Shown here piece after piece: positions 60,049 through 64,000 of a DNA stretch of 64,000 nucleotides. The DNA is taken from positions 1 to 64,000 of the forward strand of contig CALGIJ010000021.1 in NCBI GenBank assembly GCA_937915545.1, given 5' to 3'. This DNA is from an uncultured Desulfobacterales bacterium (GTDB taxonomy: Bacteria; Desulfobacterota; Desulfobulbia; Desulfobulbales; Desulfocapsaceae). How positions within the stretch are numbered: position 1 is the stretch's first letter; the number at the start of each line of letters is the position of its first letter. A model generated the notes under the pieces. That model did not search any database, was not told the DNA's origin, and saw only the letters and a program-made list of their open reading frames with translations. Made by a program: the position numbers and the translations under genes.

Positions 60049-61770
60049 TTACAGGGTGAATTTCCCCATCAACTGCTCAAGCTGCCCGGCCAGTCCGAGC
60101 AGTTTTTCGACATTGTCGCGGACCTGGTCGCTGCCGCGGCCGACCTCCGCCGCCTGACGGGTGATGACGGAGATATCGTCGCAGATGTGTTGCGACATGA
60201 GGCTGTTCTGCGCCACGTTTTCATTGACGTCCCCCAGCCCCATCGATGCCTGGGCGATATTGCCGGCGATCTCGCTGGTGGCCGCCGACTGCTGTTCGAC
60301 GGCGGAGGCAATGCCGCCGATGACCTCGTTGATCTCGGCGATGACCGCGCTCACCTTGACGATGTCCTCGACGGTCGAATCGGTGATCGTCTGCATCTCG
60401 CTGATCTGCTCCTTGATATCGACGGTCGCCGTCGCGGTCTGCTTGGCCAGCTCCTTGATCTCGTTGGCGACCACGGCAAAACCCTTGCCGGCGCCACCGG
60501 CCCGTGCCGCCTCGATGGTGGCGTTCAGGGCGAGCAGGTTGGTCTGGTCGGAGATCTCGGTGATGGTCTCGGTGACCATGCCGATCCTTTTCGCCGAGTC
60601 CCCGAGGATGTTCATCTTCTGCGAAGCCTGCTGCGACTGCTGCACCGCGCTCTCGGCAATGGTCCGCGCCCGCTCGGCACTCTGCCCGATCTCCCGCACC
60701 GTCGACGACATCTGCTCGGCGGCGGTGGCCACCAGGGTGACATTGCTCGATGACTGTTCCATGGCCGCCGACACCGACTGCGAGCTGGCGTTCATCTCCT
60801 CCGCCGCCGCCGCCACGCCGGCCGATTTTTCCGCCGTGTCCCGCGCCGACTGCGACAGCTGCTGGCTGACCACGGCCATCTCCCCGGACGAGCGGGTCAA
60901 GGTCTCCACCCCTTCGGCGACCTTGGCGAACATGACCTTGAGGTTGCCGACCATGGTGTCCAGAGAGTGGAGCAGCTGCCCGGTCTCGTCAGCGCTGTCG
61001 ACAACGACGGAAACGGTGAAATCGCCCTGGCCCATGACCTCGGCCGCCCCGACGGCGCGACGCAGGGGAAGGGTGATGGTGCGCACGGCGACAAAGGCGA
61101 TGCTCCCCCCCCAGAGCAGCCCGCAGATGCCCAAAACGGCGCTGATCTTGCCGAGGATCGACGAAGATTTGCTCGCCGTCTGCAGTTCCTCGGCTACCGA
61201 CAGGGCGCTCTGTTCAATGAGCTTATCAAGCATTGCAGTGGCCTGCACCTGAATCTCCCGCGAGGTGTAGAGAATATGCCTGGCCGCCTCGGCCTTGAGC
61301 TGCGCCTGGGCCTTTTTCCCATCGGTCCCGCTGCCTTCGAGGCGATCGATCTGGTGCCACAGATCGAGCGCGGTGTTGTTGGTGTCGCGCCAGCGCTGCC
61401 AGGTGGGGACGAACTTCTCCCACAGGACTTCCGTCTCACCCTGCTGCGGCAGCTTCTCATAGACCTGCCAGGCAGCCTCGTATTTTTCGCGGGCGCTGTT
61501 GATCGCCTGGTAGAACTGCTGGCGCATGGTGCTGTCGACCCCGGGAAGCAGCAGGCCGAACATTGCCGATTTGATTTCATTGGCGTTGTCCCTGATGACC
61601 ATGAGGCTCTCGACGCTGGGATAGCGCACCGTCCCGATCTCAGCCATATGGCGATCGGCGCTGGTGATGCCAAAATATCCGATGGCGCCGAGGACAAGGG
61701 ATGTCCACGCCATCAACCCGAAGGCAATATACATCTTGGTGGCCAGGCTGCTGTTCGACAGAATCTTCAT
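60049..61770 (-). CDS. Methyl-accepting chemotaxis protein with helical-bundle sensor
   Basis: This 573-aa receptor starts at ATG 61770 after GGGGAGAG. It has TM1 (about 11-33), a periplasmic four-helix-bundle-type domain (about 35-200, with RYPSVESLMVIRDNANEIKS), TM2 (about 207-229) and HAMP (VRTITLPLRRAVGAAEVMGQ). The signalling tip reads SDQTNLLALNATIEAARAGG, then AGKGFAVVANEIKELAKQTA. It lacks a CheR tether. It is the same tip type as 39990 and 47442, but carries Gly-Gly in place of Gly-Glu after ARA. The promoter was not found. Confidence 0.92.
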   Translation of the reverse strand: MKILSNSSLATKMYIAFGLMAWTSLVLGAIGYFGITSADRHMAEIGTVRYPSVESLMVIRDNANEIKSAMFGLLLPGVDSTMRQQFYQAINSAREKYEAAWQVYEKLPQQGETEVLWEKFVPTWQRWRDTNNTALDLWHQIDRLEGSGTDGKKAQAQLKAEAARHILYTSREIQVQATAMLDKLIEQSALSVAEELQTASKSSSILGKISAVLGICGLLWGGSIAFVAVRTITLPLRRAVGAAEVMGQGDFTVSVVVDSADETGQLLHSLDTMVGNLKVMFAKVAEGVETLTRSSGEMAVVSQQLSQSARDTAEKSAGVAAAAEEMNASSQSVSAAMEQSSSNVTLVATAAEQMSSTVREIGQSAERARTIAESAVQQSQQASQKMNILGDSAKRIGMVTETITEISDQTNLLALNATIEAARAGGAGKGFAVVANEIKELAKQTATATVDIKEQISEMQTITDSTVEDIVKVSAVIAEINEVIGGIASAVEQQSAATSEIAGNIAQASMGLGDVNENVAQNSLMSQHICDDISVITRQAAEVGRGSDQVRDNVEKLLGLAGQLEQLMGKFTL

Positions 61771-62109
61771 TCCACTCTCCCCGAAAGACCCTTGATGGTT
61801 GGCGGCAGCGCCAGGAACGAAAAGCGCTGCACCGGCGCGCGAAGACTGACCCGGTGGAGGCCCCGGCGCGCTTTCCTTCGCCCCCGAGCCCTGGCGAGCG
61901 GCAAGGGGGAAAGAGGCGCAGGACCGGAAACCTTGTCTCGGCAGCGCTCACCGTGCGCCGGGACCACGTGACCCACCTCGTCTTCCTGGGCTCAGTATGG
62001 CTGAGGAACTTTCCTCTGTCCATTGGGGGAATCCCGTAATTTGAGAATCTCCAGGCAAAAAAGCGAGAAACGGTGCCTTCCCCGGCCTCTTTCGGCAAAC
62101 GCCGGCGGG
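61771..62109. other. Non-coding gap upstream of the receptor
   Basis: No supported gene or promoter is visible between the receptor start and the DUF294 relic. The segment is GC-rich and was checked on the minus strand for -24/-12 spacing without a match. Confidence 0.4.
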
Positions 62110-62365
62110 GTGGCATGGAGTCTCTCCAGGGCCCTTTTCGAAAGGGTGGCCAAGAGATTTCACAGGCTTACAGAAGGCATGAACGGACCGGGGGAGATCT
62201 CCGGCGACGGGTGTCCAGGATGCGCAGGCCGAAGAAGATGTCCACCTCGAGGAGGTCTTCGGGCAGGCCATGGTGGATCCATCGCGAACAGCGGCGACGC
62301 CAGCCACCCTCGTCCTGGCGCCACTCGGGGTTGTTGGCGCTGTTGCCGGCATCGCAGGGGGTATG
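62110..62365 (-). pseudogene. Frameshifted fragment of a DUF294-type nucleotidyltransferase (substrate-binding part)
   Basis: One minus-strand frame (62365-62213) reads ANNPEWRQDEGGW, then SRWIHHGLPEDLLEVDIFFG and LRILD. This fits the DUF294 C-terminal pattern NPxWRQ...W...WI...PExLL...IFFDLR. The expected next motif (V-x-GD) continues in another frame as VAGDLPRSVHAFCKPV (about 62200-62150). The N-terminal nucleotidyltransferase and CBS parts are absent. It is therefore a truncated, frameshifted relic. Confidence 0.55.
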
Positions 62366-62474
62366 CCGGCTGCGGCCGCCTCGACGACGAGTGTACCTCA
62401 GCATGAAGGGAAGAAGAACAAAGGATTGGCCAGGAAGGGCGGCATCACCGCCCACCCCGTGGAGCGGCACGGTC

Positions 62475-62554
62475 CGGCGGCGATTGTCGCATCCCTCCCG
62501 GCAGAGAGAGCGGCGGGAAAAAGGTTTGCGACAATCGCCGCCGCCCTTTATGCT
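62475..62554 (+). promoter_or_regulatory. sigma-70 promoter with a 17-bp operator-like inverted repeat
   Basis: A perfect 17-bp inverted repeat has arms at 62475-62491 and 62527-62543 (right arm TGCGACAATCGCCGCCG) separated by 35 nt. The right arm overlaps a -35 TTGCGA (62526-62531), followed after 17 nt by -10 TATGCT (62549-62554). This lies 51 bp before the lyase ATG. The spacer also contains a TCCC...GGGA inner dyad, so the RNA or DNA could form a long hairpin. Confidence 0.6.
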
Positions 62555-62604
62555 GTCCTTGTGGCTGCAGCTCCCATCCCAACCCCGCTTGAGGAGAACG
62601 ATTC

Positions 62605-63528
62605 ATGAACGCCTATCGCTCGGTGCTGTCCGTCCCCGGACACCTGGCCAGGATGCACGACAAGGCAGCGGCCAGCGTCGCCGATGTCATCATGCTCGAC
62701 CTCGAGGACAGCGTCCCCGTCGAGGCCAAGGAAGAGGCGCGGCGGCGGGTGCGCGACGCCCTGACCCTCATCTCCTGGGGGGAAAAGGAGGTCGCCGTGC
62801 GCATCAACGGCCTCGACACCCCCTTTGCCTACCGCGACCTCCTCGAGATCGTCGAGGGGGCCGGCGCCGCAGTCGCCGCGGTGGTGGTCCCCAAGGTCGA
62901 CCACCCTGGCGACATCCATTTCGTGGCGCGCATGCTCGACGGCATGGAGATGGCCCTCGGCCTGGACAGGCCCATCGCCATCGAAGCCTCCATCGAGACC
63001 GCCCGCGGCCTGGCCGAGGTGCGGGCCATCGCCGGCGCCAGCACGCGGCTGCGCAGCCTGGTCTTCGGCATCGCCGACTACTCGGCCTCGGTGGGGGCGC
63101 GTCTGGTGTCGCTGTCCGGCCACGGTGAGGGAGAGGCCGACATCTACCCCGGCCACCGCTGGCACTTCGCCTTGAGCCGCATGGTCATGGCTGCCAAGGC
63201 CGCCGGCCTGATGGCCATCGACGCCCCCTACGGCTACTTCAAGGATCAGCCCGGCCTGGAGCGCGCCAGCGCCATGGCCTGCGCCCTCGGTTGCGACGGC
63301 AAGTGGGCCATCCACCCCGACCAGCTGGCGACCATCAACCGTGTCTTCTCGCCCTCCCGGGAGGATATCGCCCGCGCCGCCGCCATCCTCGCCGCGGCGC
63401 GGGAAGGAGCCGGCCAGGGCCGCGGCGCGGTGGCGGTGGAGGGCAGGATGATCGACCAGGCCACCGTGCGCCTGGCGATGAGGCTCGACGAGCAGGCCCG
63501 CCGCCTCGGGCTGCATGGCCGGGACTGA
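62605..63528 (+). CDS. HpcH/HpaI aldolase / CitE-family lyase (malyl-CoA lyase-like)
   Basis: This 307-aa protein starts at ATG 62605, 9 nt after GAGGAG. CitE-superfamily motifs are YRSVLSVPGHLARM, VIMLDLEDSVPVEAKEEAR (metal and CoA region), VAVRINGLDTP, VVVPKVDHPGD, IEASIETARGLAEVR and GCDGKWAIHPDQ. The family cleaves or forms C-C bonds of beta-hydroxyacyl-CoA or malyl/citramalyl-CoA substrates with Mg2+. The motif spacing is closer to L-malyl-CoA/beta-methylmalyl-CoA lyases than to citrate lyase beta, and no citrate lyase partner genes are adjacent. The substrate is therefore unassigned. It has its own promoter with a long operator-like repeat. Confidence 0.88.
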   Translation: MNAYRSVLSVPGHLARMHDKAAASVADVIMLDLEDSVPVEAKEEARRRVRDALTLISWGEKEVAVRINGLDTPFAYRDLLEIVEGAGAAVAAVVVPKVDHPGDIHFVARMLDGMEMALGLDRPIAIEASIETARGLAEVRAIAGASTRLRSLVFGIADYSASVGARLVSLSGHGEGEADIYPGHRWHFALSRMVMAAKAAGLMAIDAPYGYFKDQPGLERASAMACALGCDGKWAIHPDQLATINRVFSPSREDIARAAAILAAAREGAGQGRGAVAVEGRMIDQATVRLAMRLDEQARRLGLHGRD

Positions 63529-63551
63529 GCCGGCCACCGCCTTCCCCTGCA

Positions 63552-63569
63552 CCATGGGATCGCCCATGG
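63552..63569. repeat. Small perfect inverted repeat after the lyase gene
   Basis: CCATGGG (63552-63558) and CCCATGG (63563-63569) flank ATCG, and a further CCATGG follows at 63576. It is 24 bp after the lyase stop. The hairpin lacks a T-run, so a terminator role is uncertain. Confidence 0.4.
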
Positions 63570-63647
63570 CTTTCCCCATGGCGAGCGGCGGGCAACGCGA
63601 CGCTCTCGCCGCAACCTCCCTCACACCTCTTCTCTGCAACGACGCCG

Positions 63648-64000
63648 ATGGCTCCCGACTGGCCCCTCTCTCTGCTGACCCTCATGTTCCTTGCCGCCCT
63701 GCTCGCCGGCTGGGTCGACACCCTGGCCGGGGGCGGCGGCCTGCTCACCCTGCCCGCCCTGCTCCTTGCCGGCCTGCCACCGGTGGCCGCCCTGGCCACC
63801 AACAAGGCACAGGGCTTTATCGGGCCACTCACCGCCACGCTCATGCTGACCCTGAAGGGCCGCCTGCCGCTCGTCCGCCTCGCCGGGCCGGTTGCCGCGG
63901 CGGCCTTTGCCGCCCTGCTCGGGGCGCAGCTCATCCGCCACGTCGACACCTCCTGGCTGCACTGGATCATTCCTGTGCTCTTGCTTGGAGTGGCAGTCTA
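63648..64000 (+). CDS. TSUP (TauE/SafE) family permease, 5' part only
   Basis: The first 117 codons of an inner-membrane protein are cut by the window edge. The N-terminus shows the TSUP hallmark: FLAALLAGWVDTLAGGGGLL, then TLPALLLAGLPPVAALATNK and AQGFIGPLTATLMLTLKGRL. Further hydrophobic helices follow. The family exports or imports sulfite, sulfoacetate and related anions. No ribosome binding site precedes ATG 63648. It lies 119 bp after the lyase gene on the same strand. Confidence 0.82.
   Translation, partial: MAPDWPLSLLTLMFLAALLAGWVDTLAGGGGLLTLPALLLAGLPPVAALATNKAQGFIGPLTATLMLTLKGRLPLVRLAGPVAAAAFAALLGAQLIRHVDTSWLHWIIPVLLLGVAV

Noticed and set aside
62270..62608. 112-codon plus-strand frame before the lyase gene
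   Set aside because: It overlaps the DUF294 relic, the promoter and the inverted repeat, has no ribosome binding site, and its Ala-rich translation matches no family I recognise.

Overview
The window is GC-rich, coding-dense DNA from a bacterium that looks like a member of the Desulfobacterota (Desulfuromonadia or Desulfobulbia). The basis is gene content: a Geobacter-like chemotaxis operon, poly-PAS hybrid kinases, HDOD and HD-GYP proteins, a kinase with a c-type heme motif, and a PEP-CTERM protein. No rRNA, tRNA, CRISPR array, transposase or phage gene is visible. Almost everything is signal transduction: ten histidine kinases including CheA, five receptor-like proteins, two sigma-54 response regulators, and several c-di-GMP-type proteins (HD-GYP, degenerate EAL-HDOD, PilZ).

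Layout. 1-1.9 kb is a lower-GC segment with a PEP-CTERM protein behind a near-consensus sigma-54 promoter, a bidirectional terminator and two gene relics. 1.9-7.7 kb is an operon of a HEAT/cyclic-nucleotide-binding protein, a helical protein and an HD-GYP protein. 8.1-14.8 kb holds a YeiH-family transporter, a small membrane protein, a heme-c-type sensor kinase and its NtrC-type regulator. 15.2-21.6 kb is a three-gene phosphorelay cluster, with two REC-PAS-HK-REC paralogs flanking an HWE-type kinase. 21.9-36.3 kb is the chemotaxis operon: soluble receptor-like protein, bacteriohemerythrin, STAS, CheY, CheA, catalytic-domain-only CheR-like protein, metallo-beta-lactamase-fold protein, giant poly-HAMP receptor, CheW, CheR, CheD, CheB, J-domain protein and receiver. 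36.4-46.4 kb has a hybrid kinase overlapping a sigma-54 activator, a pseudo-receiver, a receptor, a large hybrid kinase and an EAL-HDOD protein. 46.5-61.8 kb, on the minus strand, has a PilZ protein, two receptors, three large kinases, two response regulators and a zinc-ribbon microprotein. 62-64 kb has a broken DUF294 relic, a CitE/HpcH-type lyase with a long operator-like inverted repeat, and the start of a TSUP-family permease.

How it fits together. Three -24/-12 promoters (21838, 39138, 39887), upstream of the chemotaxis operon, the pseudo-receiver and the second receptor, each have an 18-bp imperfect palindrome of the type GGWGGCAA-N4-RCCTCC about 100-260 bp upstream. This looks like an enhancer site for one sigma-54 activator, most simply the one encoded at 37588-38988, so the window appears to carry a local sigma-54 circuit for chemotaxis gene expression. 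Other notable points are a hybrid kinase whose phospho-acceptor His is Asn, a receiver whose phospho-acceptor Asp is Glu, and a 273-bp tandem repeat, identical in the copies read, that builds the poly-HAMP receptor. All functions are read from sequence; none is experimentally shown here.
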